Assembly (NCBI RefSeq): GCF_003369915.1
Contig: NW_022881603.1
Span: forward strand, 21,759,515 to 21,823,514
Direction: 5' to 3'
From: Drosophila miranda
Taxonomy: Eukaryota; Arthropoda; Insecta; Diptera; Drosophilidae
Length of the DNA stretch: 64,000 nucleotides
Both the position numbers and the translations under genes were made by a program. A model generated the notes under the pieces. It made no database searches. It was not told the DNA's origin and worked only from the letters and a program-made list of their open reading frames with translations. Below are positions 1-11,483 of the stretch, piece by piece. The stretch's first letter is position 1. Each line of letters begins with the position of its first letter.

Positions 1-206
1 AATAGTCTGCATCTAAGAAGCCAACTCAGTTCTGTTCAAGACAAACGTCAATCGCGACACCGTCGGAGAATTCAACCAAAGTTAATTCCGTTCAAGACTT
101 CAGACCTCAGTCATCGTCGGGGAAATAACTAATCAATGTACGCTAAAGTTTAAGTGAAGAATAAAACCTTTTTTTAAAACGTAAACTGAAGTGTCGCATA
201 TTTAAT
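1..206 (+). repeat. 5' LTR of copy 1, 3' part only
   Basis: Bases 1-206 repeat 5092-5297 essentially base for base and end immediately before the primer binding site. About 504 bp of this LTR lie outside the window on the left, taking the full LTR length from 4588-5297. Confidence 0.93.
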
Positions 207-225
207 TGGCGCAGCCGGTAGGATC
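207..225 (+). other. Primer binding site, copy 1
   Basis: TGGCGCAGCCGGTAGGATC directly follows the LTR. It resembles the tRNA-Ser type site of the 17.6/297 group (TGGCGCAGTCGGTAGGATC from memory), with one difference. The same sequence recurs at 5298 after the shared LTR. Confidence 0.85.
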
Positions 226-412
226 TCAGTTAAAAGTGAATCCCTTTTTTTAAGACGATCAATTGGCGTAGTGACAGTTACAGTGCGTAATAACCTATAG
301 TGATCAGAGAAAAAGTAACGCTAATACTAAAGAGATCCGCCAAAGAATCTACACACGATTGAACTCAATTAATATTAAAAAAAAAAAAGTAAATAAATAA
401 AAAGAACTCAAC

Positions 413-1357
413 ATGCCGCTAACAGAAATACACCTGAACCAAGCCTTGAAGTCAATCAGGCAAATTCCACCATACGACGGGTGCCAAGAACGCCTAAGCT
501 CGTTCATAAGTAGGATCGAGTACATCTCCGAATTGTACTCAACAGAAGACATCCGGCAACAAAGCATAATGTACGGAGCCACTGAGGGTCAACTGTGCGG
601 ACGAGCACAACTTTTATCACAAAGCCTTCAACCCAACACCTGGACCGATCTAAAAGCAGCCCTAATCAGCAAATTCAACAACCACACTCCATACGAAACG
701 CTGCTACAACAATTACACGACACCAAATTCAATGGGAATATTCGTAAGTTCGTAGAGGAACTAGAAATTAAGTCAAATGTTACAGTAAGTAAACTAAATC
801 TGGAGACTAGCCCAGAAAATAAGATAATCTTTAAAAACGCTCTGGCAAATGCCACCAGACATACCATAGAAGATGCTCTACCCAATAAACTGTTCATCAT
901 TTTAGCAAAGAAAGACATTTCTACTATGGCTAATCTAGAAAAATCAGCTCAAGAGTTAGGAATCTACGAAAATTTCGTAACTGATAACAAGAATCACGAA
1001 CTTTCAAGAAACGGAAATAACAATCGTAGGAATGTTGGAACTTATTACCCTCGCTATAGTAGTAACGACTATAACAATCAAAACCCAAGTACTTCCAGAA
1101 ATAACCATGGATCGAATCGAAATAATTCAGGAAATAATGCCGTAAATAATAAAGGATTATTTAACGAATTTAGAAATTCCTTAAACCAGGGCAGAGTACA
1201 GAATCCCACAAACTATCAAATCAATCAGACTCAGGCAGGTAGAAGTGCACCAAATCAGCCATTCAAACGATCTAGGGAAAGCCAAAGCGGACAAATGAAA
1301 ATGGATGTAAATTTTCAGCAGAGTGCCTCGGAAGAAATCGAGGAAGACCATATATAG
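413..1357 (+). CDS. Gag polyprotein, errantivirus copy 1
   Basis: A 314-codon gag reading frame that starts 207 bp after the primer site and ends in a TAG. The N-terminal two thirds look like a helical capsid region. The last ~110 residues are rich in Asn, Arg, Ser and Gln, a basic tail that replaces the zinc knuckle in this group, since no CCHC motif is present. The protein would assemble the particle and bind genomic RNA. It differs from the gag at 5505-6449 by one visible residue (Leu versus His near codon 198). The frame is intact, so this part of copy 1 is not decayed. Confidence 0.9.
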   Translation: MPLTEIHLNQALKSIRQIPPYDGCQERLSSFISRIEYISELYSTEDIRQQSIMYGATEGQLCGRAQLLSQSLQPNTWTDLKAALISKFNNHTPYETLLQQLHDTKFNGNIRKFVEELEIKSNVTVSKLNLETSPENKIIFKNALANATRHTIEDALPNKLFIILAKKDISTMANLEKSAQELGIYENFVTDNKNHELSRNGNNNRRNVGTYYPRYSSNDYNNQNPSTSRNNHGSNRNNSGNNAVNNKGLFNEFRNSLNQGRVQNPTNYQINQTQAGRSAPNQPFKRSRESQSGQMKMDVNFQQSASEEIEEDHI

Positions 1358-1375
1358 AAATAATCGTAAATAATA

Positions 1376-3160
1376 AAAAAATTAAGAGGTATCGCGGACT
1401 CGGGATCGAAAATAAATATAATAAAAGAAAACTATACAGATTCCAAAGTCGATAGCGACAACCTCACCGTCCATACCATCAATGGACCCGTCCGTCTGAC
1501 TCAGAGCATTACACGTAATGCAACCAAAAAAACAAAAATTTTATATTCATAATTTATCTGAAAATTATGACATACTCTTAGGCAGAGAATATTTGATGGC
1601 CAGCAAAGCCGTCATCGATTACCGAAACGAAACGGTAACGTTAGGAGAAAGGTCATACCCAATCATCCAAAGTGGAGAAGCAATTGCCGTCGGCAAGACC
1701 GCACACAAAGGTGTTAAGCCATCTTCAAAGGAAGATATATCTACACCTAAGTGCCTTGACCCATCTCCTGAAGGAGAGCAATACTTCGCTTCCGCATTAG
1801 AGAATGAATTAAGGGAATGCAACCAGCTAAGGTTGGAACATTTAAATGACGAAGAAAAGGAGAAACTAAAGAAAGTTCTCTATGAATTTAAGGACGTGCA
1901 GTATAAAGAAGGTGACATTTTGACCTTCACTAGTACTATAAAGCACGAAATTAAAACCCATCACGAAGATCCTGTATATCGTCGACCATATAAATATGCT
2001 CAAATACACGATCAAGAAGTGACACAACAAATCAAAGATATGATTAGACAGGGAATCATTCGTAAGTCGAACTCTCCCTATTGTTCACCCATCGCTATGA
2101 TACCAAAGAAAATAGATGCTTCAGGAAAGCAGAAATATCGTATGGTAGTAGATTATAGAAGTCTAAACGAGGTGACAATAAAGGATAAATTTCCTACACC
2201 CAGAATGGACGAAATACTAGATAAACTAGGAAGTGCACTATATTTCCATAACGAAGTAGACTTCCCACTGTTCCAAAGTGCATTCCTGGAGATAATCAGT
2301 CCAAATCACTTCACTAAACTGATTAAATCCAGTACCAAACTCATAAATATTCCGAACTACTCCGAATTCAAAGAACAAATATTGAAGAATCATAAAGAGC
2401 TACTTCACCCAGGTATCGAAAAGACCACTAATTGGTAGGCAATCAACAATTCCTATCATGCATTGATGTATATTCTAAATTCGCTACCCTTGTAGAAGTT
2501 AAGAGTAGTGACTGGTTAGAAACCAAGAGAGCCATCATAAAAGTCTTTAACGAAATGGGCAATCCACAGGGAATTAAAGCCGACAAAGATTCAGCCTTTA
2601 TGTGCGCAGCATTGCAAGCATGGTTGAATGCGGAAAATGTGAAAATCGAAATCACTACCAGTAAAAACGGAGTTTCTGATGTAGAACGACTACATAAAAC
2701 GATCAATGAAAAATTAAGAATCATTTCAAGTGAGGATAACATAGAAAACAAGCTCACAAAATTCGAGGTAATTCTATACACTTATAACCATAAAACGGTT
2801 CATAATACTACAAAAAGATCCCCAGCTGATATCTTCCTGTACGCCGGACTACCAGATTATAACACTCAACTGAATAAAGTTAGGAAGATCAATCATTTGA
2901 ATAACGATAGAATCGACTTTGAAGTAGACACACGCTACAAGAATGCACCCCTAGTTAAAACAAAAACAATCAACCCGTTCAAAAGAACAGGGGAAATTAG
3001 GCAGGTAGACGAAAAGCACTTTGAAGAGAAAAATAGAGGAAGGAAAATCACCCACTATAAAACGAAATTCAAAAGAAAGAAAAAATCTAATAAAAGTAAA
3101 AACGATATTTGCACAGTACCCGAAGAGAGTACTGGGAATTCGGAGCTACAACATGATTAA
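1376..3160 (+). pseudogene. Pol remnant of copy 1 (protease, partial RT, integrase C-terminal part)
   Basis: A pol region that cannot encode a working polymerase. A retropepsin-like Asp-Ser-Gly triplet is seen near 1397 in a frame that breaks in the A-run around 1524. A long frame 1518-2438 follows, with the start of reverse transcriptase. Two deletions are clear by comparison with copy 2. At ~2232 an in-frame loss corresponds to about 1257 bp (7324-8580), removing the RT catalytic part, RNase H and the pol linker. At ~2428 a loss of 172 bp (8780-8952 region) at a TTGGT microhomology shifts the frame. From 2432 to 3160 the integrase core end and basic C-terminus continue in another frame. Confidence 0.88.
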
Positions 3161-4561
3161 GATTATAATCTTACTAATGTTCACCGTCCTACAGTCTTCC
3201 GGACAGAATATAGAGATAGATCCCATCAACTCAAGGAATGGATATCTCATATTCAAAACAAATACCATTAACATACCCATTAATTATGAATACCATTATC
3301 TAACAATTAATATAACAAGAACAGATGAAACATATCAGAGTTTACTAGAACAGGCAACCCAATTTAATAACGAAATCCAAGTTCAATATTTAGTCGAGAA
3401 ATTGCAACGTGAATTCAACGGCATCAAAATAGCCAAAAGAAACAAAAGAGGCCTTATAAATGCAGTAGGCACAGTATATAAATATCTATTTGGAACATTA
3501 GATCAAGATGATAAAGTCGAATTAGAAGGGAAAATAAACAATCTGGCTAGCCACAGTGTTCAAGCTAACGAATTAAACTTAGTAATTCAAGCAGTAAATT
3601 CTGGCATAGAAGTTGTCAATAAATTAAGCAAGGATAATGATAGAAATAAGCAACTAGAGATATTAATATTTAACCTTCAACATTTTACAGAGTACATAGA
3701 GGATATTGAATTAGGCATGCAGCTAACAAGATTAGGGATCTTTAATCCAAAATTATTGAGGCAGGATTACCTGAAACACATCGATTCAGAGAAATTATTA
3801 AATATCAAAACATCTACCTGGTTGAAAACAGACACTAACGAAATACTAATAATTTCCAACATCCCACGAGAGATCAGAAATATTCCTATACTTAAAATTG
3901 TCCCATATCCATATGAAGATAATAACATCCTCACTGACCTAACGCAAAACAATTATTACGTTCTAGAAAACGAGGTATATGAAAAAGAATCAAAACAAAA
4001 AATAAATGACGAATGTATTTCAGGAATAGTCAAACAAGTAGAAACAAAATGTCCATAGACCAAAGCACACCAAAACTTCCAAATAAGTTTCATAGAACCC
4101 AACATATTGTTAACTTGGAAATTACCAAAAACCATATTAAACCAAGATTGCCTAAACCAAGAAATAAAAGTAGAAGGTAACGCATTAATAAAAATATATA
4201 ATTGCAGTGTACAGTTAAACGAATTCTTAATATCCAACTCCATACCAGAATTTGCACAAAGCATCTACATCAACAATAACGTAACAAAAATTAAACCATT
4301 GTCTTATTTGCAAACCAAAGAAATCGTAATAGAAAATACGCGATTAAATAATGTAATGTAATGTAATGTAATGTACATGTAAGCTTAATACTACTATTTG
4401 TCATAATCATAATAGGATTAAGCTACAAATTGTTTAATCTAAGTAAAAGCAATAAGCCTAAAACCGACCCGCACATAGAAACACCTTCAGACGAAGACGA
4501 GGAATCCCCAGCAGGCACAGTTTTAGACGCACCCGAACTATATCCAAGGATAATCGCCTGA
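3153..4561 (+). pseudogene. Env-like gene, copy 1, disrupted
   Basis: Errantivirus envelope-type gene overlapping the end of pol. Seen: a hydrophobic signal-like start at 3153, a furin-type RNKR site near 3440 followed by a glycine-led hydrophobic stretch, a heptad-rich region, and a stop at 4056. Similar sequence continues in a second frame 4107-4361. A transmembrane-like segment (about 4386-4430) and an acidic tail ending at 4561 follow in yet another frame after a TAATG pentamer run. At least two frame breaks therefore interrupt it. Copy 2 has no env because it is truncated earlier. Confidence 0.82.
4342..4373 (+). repeat. TAATG pentanucleotide tandem run in env
   Basis: Consecutive TAATG units appear at about 4349-4372. 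Because the unit is 5 bp, a change in copy number shifts the reading frame just before the membrane-anchor segment. Confidence 0.75.
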
Positions 4562-4580
4562 GGACAGGCTTAAATCTAAC

Positions 4581-4587
4581 AATGGGG
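4581..4587 (+). other. Polypurine tract of copy 1
   Basis: AATGGGG lies directly before the LTR start AGTGACAT at 4588. It is a short purine run at the expected plus-strand priming position. Confidence 0.6.
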
Positions 4588-5297
4588 AGTGACATATCTA
4601 TAGTCCATGCTCCGCATACCCTTGTCTATGTCTATTACCCTGCACCCACAATACTATAAACAATACGACACCCTCAGCTTCGAACCCTCATAAACAATCT
4701 CACGCTCGAAATGGACCACGCATAGTCGATTGCAGGCAATGTAAACAAACACCCTAAACTGGAAGTTGAACATAAAACAATAGATGCCGCCCTAGAATCC
4801 AGCCGCACTAGAATCCAGCCGCACTAGAATCCAGCCGCACCAGAATCACGCCACTCTTCAGAGATCAATTACGAATCGATTCTCAAGAATCACACCATCC
4901 TAGCTGACCAATCAGAGGCCCTATTCTCAGCCACCCCCAAGTAATGCAACACCGATCATACGCAGCGGAAGCCTTTCATCAAAAGCCGCCTTTCCCACAT
5001 CGATCGAGTCACGTACTCCATCTCCGAAGCCGAAGTCGAAGCCAACGCCTCCGAATCCAAATCCGAATCCCAAACCGAGCATCATAATATAAATAGTCTG
5101 CATCTAAGAAGCCAACTCAGTTCTGTTCAAGACAAACGTCAATCGCGACACCGTCGGAGAATTCAACCAAAGTTAATTCCGTTCAAGACTTCAGACCTCA
5201 GTCATCGTCGGGGAAATAACTAATCAATGTACGCTAAAGTTTAAGTGAAGAATAAAACCTTTTTTTAAAACGTAAACTGAAGTGTCGCATATTTAAT
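4588..5297 (+). repeat. Complete LTR shared by the two tandem copies (710 bp)
   Basis: The LTR starts AGTGACAT and ends before the second primer site. It serves as 3' LTR for copy 1 and 5' LTR for copy 2, so the array is LTR-body-LTR-body. Near 4797-4850 a short sequence (CCAGCCGCACTAGAAT) is repeated about three times. The polyadenylation and R-region signals probably lie around 5240-5260 (AATAAA). Confidence 0.9.
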
Positions 5298-5504
5298 TGG
5301 CGCAGCCGGTAGGATCTCAGTTAAAAGTGAATCCCTTTTTTTAAGACGATCAATTGGCGTAGTGACAGTTACAGTGCGTAATACCCCACACTGTTCAGAG
5401 AAAAAGTAACGCTAATACTAAAGAGATCCGCCAAAGAATCTACACACGATTGAACTCAATTAATATTAAAAAAAAAAAAAGTAAATAAATAAAAAGAAAT
5501 CAAC

Positions 5505-6449
5505 ATGCCGCTAACAGAAATACACCTGAACCAAGCCTTGAAGTCAATCAGGCAAATTCCACCATACGACGGGTGCCAAGAACGCCTAAGCTCGTTCATA
5601 AGTAGGATCGAGTACATCTCCGAATTGTACTCAACAGAAGACATCCGGCAACAAAGCATAATGTACGGAGCCACTGAGGGTCAACTGTGCGGACGAGCAC
5701 AACTTTTATCACAAAGCCTTCAACCCAACACCTGGACCGATCTAAAAGCAGCCCTAATCAGCAAATTCAACAACCACACTCCATACGAAACGCTGCTACA
5801 ACAATTACACGACACCAAATTCAATGGGAATATTCGTAAGTTCGTAGAGGAACTAGAAATTAAGTCAAATGTTACAGTAAGTAAACTAAATCTGGAGACT
5901 AGCCCAGAAAATAAGATAATCTTTAAAAACGCTCTGGCAAATGCCACCAGACATACCATAGAAGATGCTCTACCCAATAAACTGTTCATCATTTTAGCAA
6001 AGAAAGACATTTCTACTATGGCTAATCTAGAAAAATCAGCTCAAGAGTTAGGAATCTACGAAAATTTCGTAACTGATAACAAGAATCACGAACATTCAAG
6101 AAACGGAAATAACAATCGTAGGAATGTTGGAACTTATTACCCTCGCTATAGTAGTAACGACTATAACAATCAAAACCCAAGTACTTCCAGAAATAACCAT
6201 GGATCGAATCGAAATAATTCAGGAAATAATGCCGTAAATAATAAAGGATTATTTAACGAATTTAGAAATTCCTTAAACCAGGGCAGAGTACAGAATCCCA
6301 CAAACTATCAAATCAATCAGACTCAGGCAGGTAGAAGTGCACCAAATCAGCCATTCAAACGATCTAGGGAAAGCCAAAGCGGACAAATGAAAATGGATGT
6401 AAATTTTCAGCAGAGTGCCTCGGAAGAAATCGAGGAAGACCATATATAG
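5505..6449 (+). CDS. Gag polyprotein, errantivirus copy 2
   Basis: A 314-codon gag frame, the same as that of copy 1 except for one residue. It has a helical capsid-like N-terminal region and an Asn/Arg/Ser-rich basic tail without a zinc knuckle. It sits downstream of the shared LTR and primer site, so transcripts from that LTR would reach it. Open and apparently undamaged. Confidence 0.9.
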   Translation: MPLTEIHLNQALKSIRQIPPYDGCQERLSSFISRIEYISELYSTEDIRQQSIMYGATEGQLCGRAQLLSQSLQPNTWTDLKAALISKFNNHTPYETLLQQLHDTKFNGNIRKFVEELEIKSNVTVSKLNLETSPENKIIFKNALANATRHTIEDALPNKLFIILAKKDISTMANLEKSAQELGIYENFVTDNKNHEHSRNGNNNRRNVGTYYPRYSSNDYNNQNPSTSRNNHGSNRNNSGNNAVNNKGLFNEFRNSLNQGRVQNPTNYQINQTQAGRSAPNQPFKRSRESQSGQMKMDVNFQQSASEEIEEDHI

Positions 6450-6469
6450 AAATAATCGTAAATAATAAA

Positions 6470-9077
6470 AAATTAAGAGGTATCGCGGACTCGGGATCGT
6501 CAATAAATATAATAAAAGAAAACTATACAGATTCCAAAGTCGATAGCGACAACCTCACCGTCCATACCATCAATGGACCCGTCCGTCTGACTCAGAGCAT
6601 TACACGTAATGCAACCAAAAAAACAAAAATTTTATATTCATAATTTATCTGAAAATTATGACATACTCTTAGGCAGAGAATATTTGATGGCCAGCAAAGC
6701 CGTCATCGATTACCGAAACGAAACGGTAACGTTAGGAGAAAGGTCATACCCAATCATCCAAAGTGGAGAAGCAATTGCCGTCGGCAAGACCGCACACAAA
6801 GGTGTTAAGCCATCTTCAAAGGAAGATATATCTACACCTAAGTGCCTTGACCCATCTCCTGAAGGAGAGCAATACTTCGCTTCCGCATTAGAGAATGAAT
6901 TAAGGGAATGCAACCAGCTAAGGTTGGAACATTTAAATGACGAAGAAAAGGAGAAACTAAAGAAAGTTCTCTATGAATTTAAGGACGTGCAGTATAAAGA
7001 AGGTGACATTTTGACCTTCACTAGTACTATAAAGCACGAAATTAAAACCCATCACGAAGATCCTGTATATCGTCGACCATATAAATATGCTCAAATACAC
7101 GATCAAGAAGTGACACAACAAATCAAAGATATGATTAGACAGGGAATCATTCGTAAGTCGAACTCTCCCTATTGTTCACCCATCGCTATGATACCAAAGA
7201 AAATAGATGCTTCAGGAAAGCAGAAATATCGTATGGTAGTAGATTATAGAAGTCTAAACGAGGTGACAATAAAGGATAAATTTCCTACACCCAGAATGGA
7301 CGAAATACTAGATAAACTAGGAAGGTGCCAATATTTCACAACAATCGATTTAGCTAAGGGATTCCATCAAATTCCTATGGAACCTAGCTCAATCCCAAAA
7401 ACAGCTTTCTCCACGAAGCATGGTCATTACGAGTTCACTCGTATGCCCTTTGGGCTAACCACTGCCCCCGCTACCTTCCAAAGATGTATGAACAATCTGC
7501 TAGAAGAGTTAATCTTCAAAGATTGCCTCGTATACTTAGACGACATCATTATATTTTCCACTTCATTGGAAGAACACCTGTTGTCACTAAGGAGAGTATT
7601 TGGAGAGTTGAGAGACGCCAACTTAAAGCTACAAATGGATAAGTGTGAATTCCTGAAGAAAGAAACGGAATTCCTAGGCCATGTAGTAACAACTAACGGC
7701 ATAGTTCCTAATCCAAAGAAAATATCTGCCATAATAAACTTCCCAATACCCAATACAACCACAAAAATAAAATCATTCATAGGTTTATGTGGATTCTATA
7801 GGAAATTCATTCCCAACTTCGCTAATATAGCAAAACCTATGACACTCAAATTAAAGAAACGAGCAGTCATAGACCCAACAGAGGAAAAATACGTCGAGGC
7901 CTTCGAAAAATTTAAAATACTTATCACCTCAGACCCCATCCTCGCATTCCCAGATTTCAACAGAATGTTCACGGTAACAACCGATGCAAGTAACATTGCA
8001 TTAGGAGCAGTGTTGTCGCAAGACCACAAACCAATCTGCTATGCAAGTAGAACCTTAAACGAACACGAAATCAATTATTCAGCAATAGAAAAGGAATTAC
8101 TAGCTATAGTTTGGGCAACTAAGTATTTCAGATCATACCTGTTTGGTAGAACGTTTGAGATATTGAGTGATCACAAACCCTTGATTTGGTTGAATAACCT
8201 CAAGGAACCAAATATGAAGCTACAACGATGGAAGATCAAATTAAATGAATTTGACTTCAAAATAAAATATTTACCCGGAAAGGAGAACCATGTAGCCGAT
8301 GCGCTATCAAGAGTAAAGATTAACAAAAACCTACTCGGGGAAACCATTAATAGTGATTGTGCAACGGTCCATAGCGCGCAAGAAGATAATACAAATTATA
8401 TTCCATTTACAGAGAGACCAATCAATTACTATAATAGGCAAATAGAACTGATTAAAGGTAATGAGGATAAGGTAGAAACATCCCACTATTTCCACAAGAT
8501 ACTGATAAAAATCACATGTACCGAAATTACAGAATCATTAGCAAAAGATATAATAAAGGAATATGTGTGTACCAAAAAGAGTGCACTATATTTCCATAAC
8601 GAAGTAGACTTCCCACTGTTCCAAAGGGCATTCCTGGAGATAATCAGTCCAAATCACTTCACTAAACTGATTAAATCCAGTACCAAACTCATAAATATTC
8701 CGAACTACTCCGAATTCAAAGAACAAATATTGAAGAATCATAAAGAGCTACTTCACCCAGGTATCGAAAAGACCACTAATTGGTTTAAAGGAAAATTCTA
8801 CTACCCCGATTATCAAAAGTTAATCCAAAATATTATCAATGAATGTCCTACGTGCAACGTTGCTAAAACTGAGCATCGTAACACCAATCTAACCTTCGAA
8901 ATCACCCCTGAAATACAAAATATCAGAGAAAAGTATGTCATGGATTTCTATTTGGTAGGCAATCAACAATTCCTATCATGCATTGATGTATATTCTAAAT
9001 TCGCTACCCTTGTAGAAGTTAAGAGTCGTGACTGGTTATATATATTCTTGATCAGCATCAATAGCCGAGTCGATTGA
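6470..9077 (+). pseudogene. Pol polyprotein of copy 2, 3'-truncated (protease, RT, RNase H, integrase start)
   Basis: The main frame is 6609-9077, 822 codons. Seen in order: the C-terminal part of the protease (ILLGRE flap-side motif), reverse transcriptase with LDLAKGFHQI-like and YLDDII catalytic motifs (about 7330-7560), RNase H with TDAS and the DALSR end (about 7980-8310), and integrase with an HHCC-like zinc region (HPG...C..C, 8750-8870) and the first core aspartate region (8940). The protease DSG near 6488 is in a different frame. The change falls in the same A-run (~6615) as in copy 1, so both copies share that lesion. The last ~13 codons (from 9038) are read from the adjoining Helitron. 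Confidence 0.88.
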
Positions 9078-10024
9078 GCCATGTCTGTCTGTCCGTCCGT
9101 CCGTCTGTTCGTCCCCTTCAGCGCCTAGTGCTCAAAGACTATAAGAGCTAGAGCAACGATGTTTTGGATCCAGACTTCTGTGATATGTCACTGCTACAAA
9201 AATTTTTCAAAACTTCGCCCCGCCCATTTCCGCCCCCAAAAAAGACGAAAATCTGTGGCATACACAATTTTAAAGATATGAGAAAACCAAAAAAAATAGA
9301 ATTGTAGAGAATGACCATATCTTTAAGACAGCGGAATCTGAATTGGATCGTATTATTATTATAGCCAGTATCAAGAAAATTTCATTTTTTCTCGCCCTGT
9401 CTCTCTCTAACACACACGTAGCATAGGCGTCTTTGCTTAGAGTAAAACAGCGCCTAGATCTCAGAGACTATAAAAGGTAGAGCAACCAAATTTGGTATCC
9501 ATACTCCTAATATATCGGACCGAGACGAGTTTGTTTTAAAATTTCGCCACACCCCCTTCCGCCCCCGCAAAGGACGAAAATCTGGGGATATTCAAAAATC
9601 TCAGAGACTTTTAAGGCTAGAGTAACCAAATTTGGTATCCGCACTCCTGTTAGATCTTACTATAAAACCTGTATCTCAAAATTTCGCCCCACCCCCTTCC
9701 GCCCACACAAAGAACGAAAATCTGTTGCATCCACAATATTGCACATTCGAGAAAACTAAAAATCATAGATAATGACCATATCTATCAGACTGCTGAGTCT
9801 GGATCAGATCGGATCATTTTTATACCCAAAAGGAACAAATCAATTTGCAGTGGCTACGCAGCCCCCGACGTCACGCTCAGACTGATTTTCTGTCTCTCTC
9901 GCACGCACTCTTTGTCGTGTCGTTTAATATTAGCTGCGTCTGCCGGAGGAGAGCCATACTGACTAAGTATCGGGTATAACTGTAGAGTTTCGGTGTCCGC
10001 AGCAACTCACAACGTTCCCCCTCG
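9038..10024 (+). mobile_element. DINE-1/ISY-like Helitron, 5' end missing
   Basis: A non-coding repeat of about 1 kb found three times in this window (also 39173-40225 reversed and 58981-60049). The block starting TATATATTCTTGATCAGC and the CTGTCCGTCCGTC run match my memory of DINE-1/INE-1 elements in Drosophila. Internally it has repeated phrases such as ACCAAATTTGGTATCC and CGCCCCACCCCCTTCCGCC. It ends near CAACTCACAACGTTCCCC. Compared with the 58981 copy it lacks the first ~80 bases, at the junction with the errantivirus. Confidence 0.8.
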
Positions 10025-11483
10025 TTATATTAATAAATTCAACGCATTGAGTTTTCTTGCGGACGAAGTCCGTGTTCTTTATTTGACGAATAATTAAAGA
10101 CTACTTTTCAAAATATATTTTGAGGCCCTATTCTTACTGTGGGTTCGCGACCGCGGAATTTTGCAGCGATGCAACGACAGCAGTTCAGCCGTGGCGAGGT
10201 ATTTCTCGGAATCCCTCGCCGTTGGCGGATATCGTCCAGACGCTGATCCAGCAGTTTTGGCGATCTGGAGCGGCTCGTGTCGGTTGCTGGTGTTTTGGCA
10301 ACTTTGTCGTTAACTTACATACATTTTATAAAATGAAATAAAAAATCCTACTGCCGCCAAATTTTGAGCTTCTTCTCGTATGATTTTGCATTTTGATTCC
10401 CTATCATCCTATCTGTTAACCATTTACAATTTTTTCGAATCAAAATCAATACAAACTGATTGAGCAGATGATTTCGGCACGGATCGGAAAATTTAAACCA
10501 GTCTGCATATTTATCTATTTTTGACGTTAAAATTATACATTTTTTGACTATGCTTCTTTTTAACTTGAATTTGTGAGACTATGTCTCGAAATGCCGATTA
10601 AATATATCAAAATAAAATATACGAATGTAATAAACTTTAATATTTATGTACATATGTATGTACATAAGATATTTTATAATTGAATTAGAAAATTTATGGG
10701 TATTGTCCATGAGAGTATTCAAGGTGCGACCGGCATCTAAATTTTGCTTTGCAGATTCCCGTCGGAAAGCGCGCGATTGACAATTGATTTGAAATATATG
10801 TATGTAAAACCAATTCCATTTATATTTATGCATATTTATTTAAGTATATATATATTTTTTCTTATATTGTATATTTAGATACATCATTGTTTTAGTTATA
10901 ATAAACAAAAAAGTCGAGAACCGACGGCGTTTGCATAATTTTTATAATTTATAATAAACCTGTTTTAAATAAGGAAATAAATGTGTAATTATATTATTGT
11001 AATATTTTATATTTTGTGGTATAAATCAAACAAATAACAGCTTTTATTTCATTTCCCGCGCCCTAGTGTACCATACCCCCACCCCCTGCCCATTCTTCAT
11101 TTATTTTGTGGCGGTAGGTCAGTCCATCAAAAGACCCAAAACAAGAACCAAACTCAAATTTCAGTTCTAGCGGCCAGCAATACTAAACACACACACGCAA
11201 AGTACGTGAGAATGCATGTGCACCCATACACTAAAACATGCTGGTGGCAAAACAGAACCAGACCTGAGAGAGTTCAAAAAAATCTGAAAAAGCATACAAT
11301 CACATATTTTTGTCGAAACATATTGCGTGTGTACTAACACATGCAAAGATGTTCTCTCTGCGCTCTCTCTCTCTCATGATGACGTCACTCTGGGGTACTG
11401 AACGCGCTAGCCAGTGTGTGACGCTTTCGTTGTATGAACTGGCACATCTATATACTGTATGGTTACTGATAGAACTTGAATTC
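10025..11483. other. Non-coding stretch upstream of Shark
   Basis: Between the Helitron and the Shark promoter. Bases 10100-10330 are GC-richer, with short open frames but no recognisable domain. They may be a remnant of another element. Bases 10340-11050 are AT-rich, with poly-T and ATGTATGTA-type runs. Bases 11100-11400 are rich in CA and TCTC runs. I see no supported gene. Confidence 0.6.

Larger units (their letters stand above)
1..5297 (+). mobile_element. Errantivirus (gypsy-group LTR retrotransposon) copy 1, internally deleted
   Basis: This is an insect LTR retrotransposon with the gag, pol, env order of the 17.6/297/ZAM group. The window opens inside its 5' LTR, whose bases 1-206 match 5092-5297. 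The body runs 207-4587 and the 3' LTR is 4588-5297. Gag is open, pol has lost two blocks compared with copy 2, and env is split between frames. Copy 1 and copy 2 are almost identical where both exist, so the array is young. Family assignment rests on the LTR starting AGTGACAT, a tRNA-Ser-type primer site, and the env gene. The exact family name is not certain. Confidence 0.9.
4588..9037 (+). mobile_element. Errantivirus copy 2, truncated in integrase
   Basis: The second copy shares its 5' LTR with copy 1 and continues with primer site, gag and a nearly complete pol. It stops abruptly at ~9037 inside the integrase core, where it abuts a DINE-1-type Helitron missing its own first ~80 bases. Env and the 3' LTR are absent. 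Where both copies exist they are nearly identical, apart from a short divergent patch in the leader (290-315 versus 5381-5400). Confidence 0.88.

Noticed and set aside
10120-10341. 73-codon frame between the Helitron and Shark
   Set aside because: No domain, no conserved-looking pattern, and other frames are equally open; treated as non-coding.
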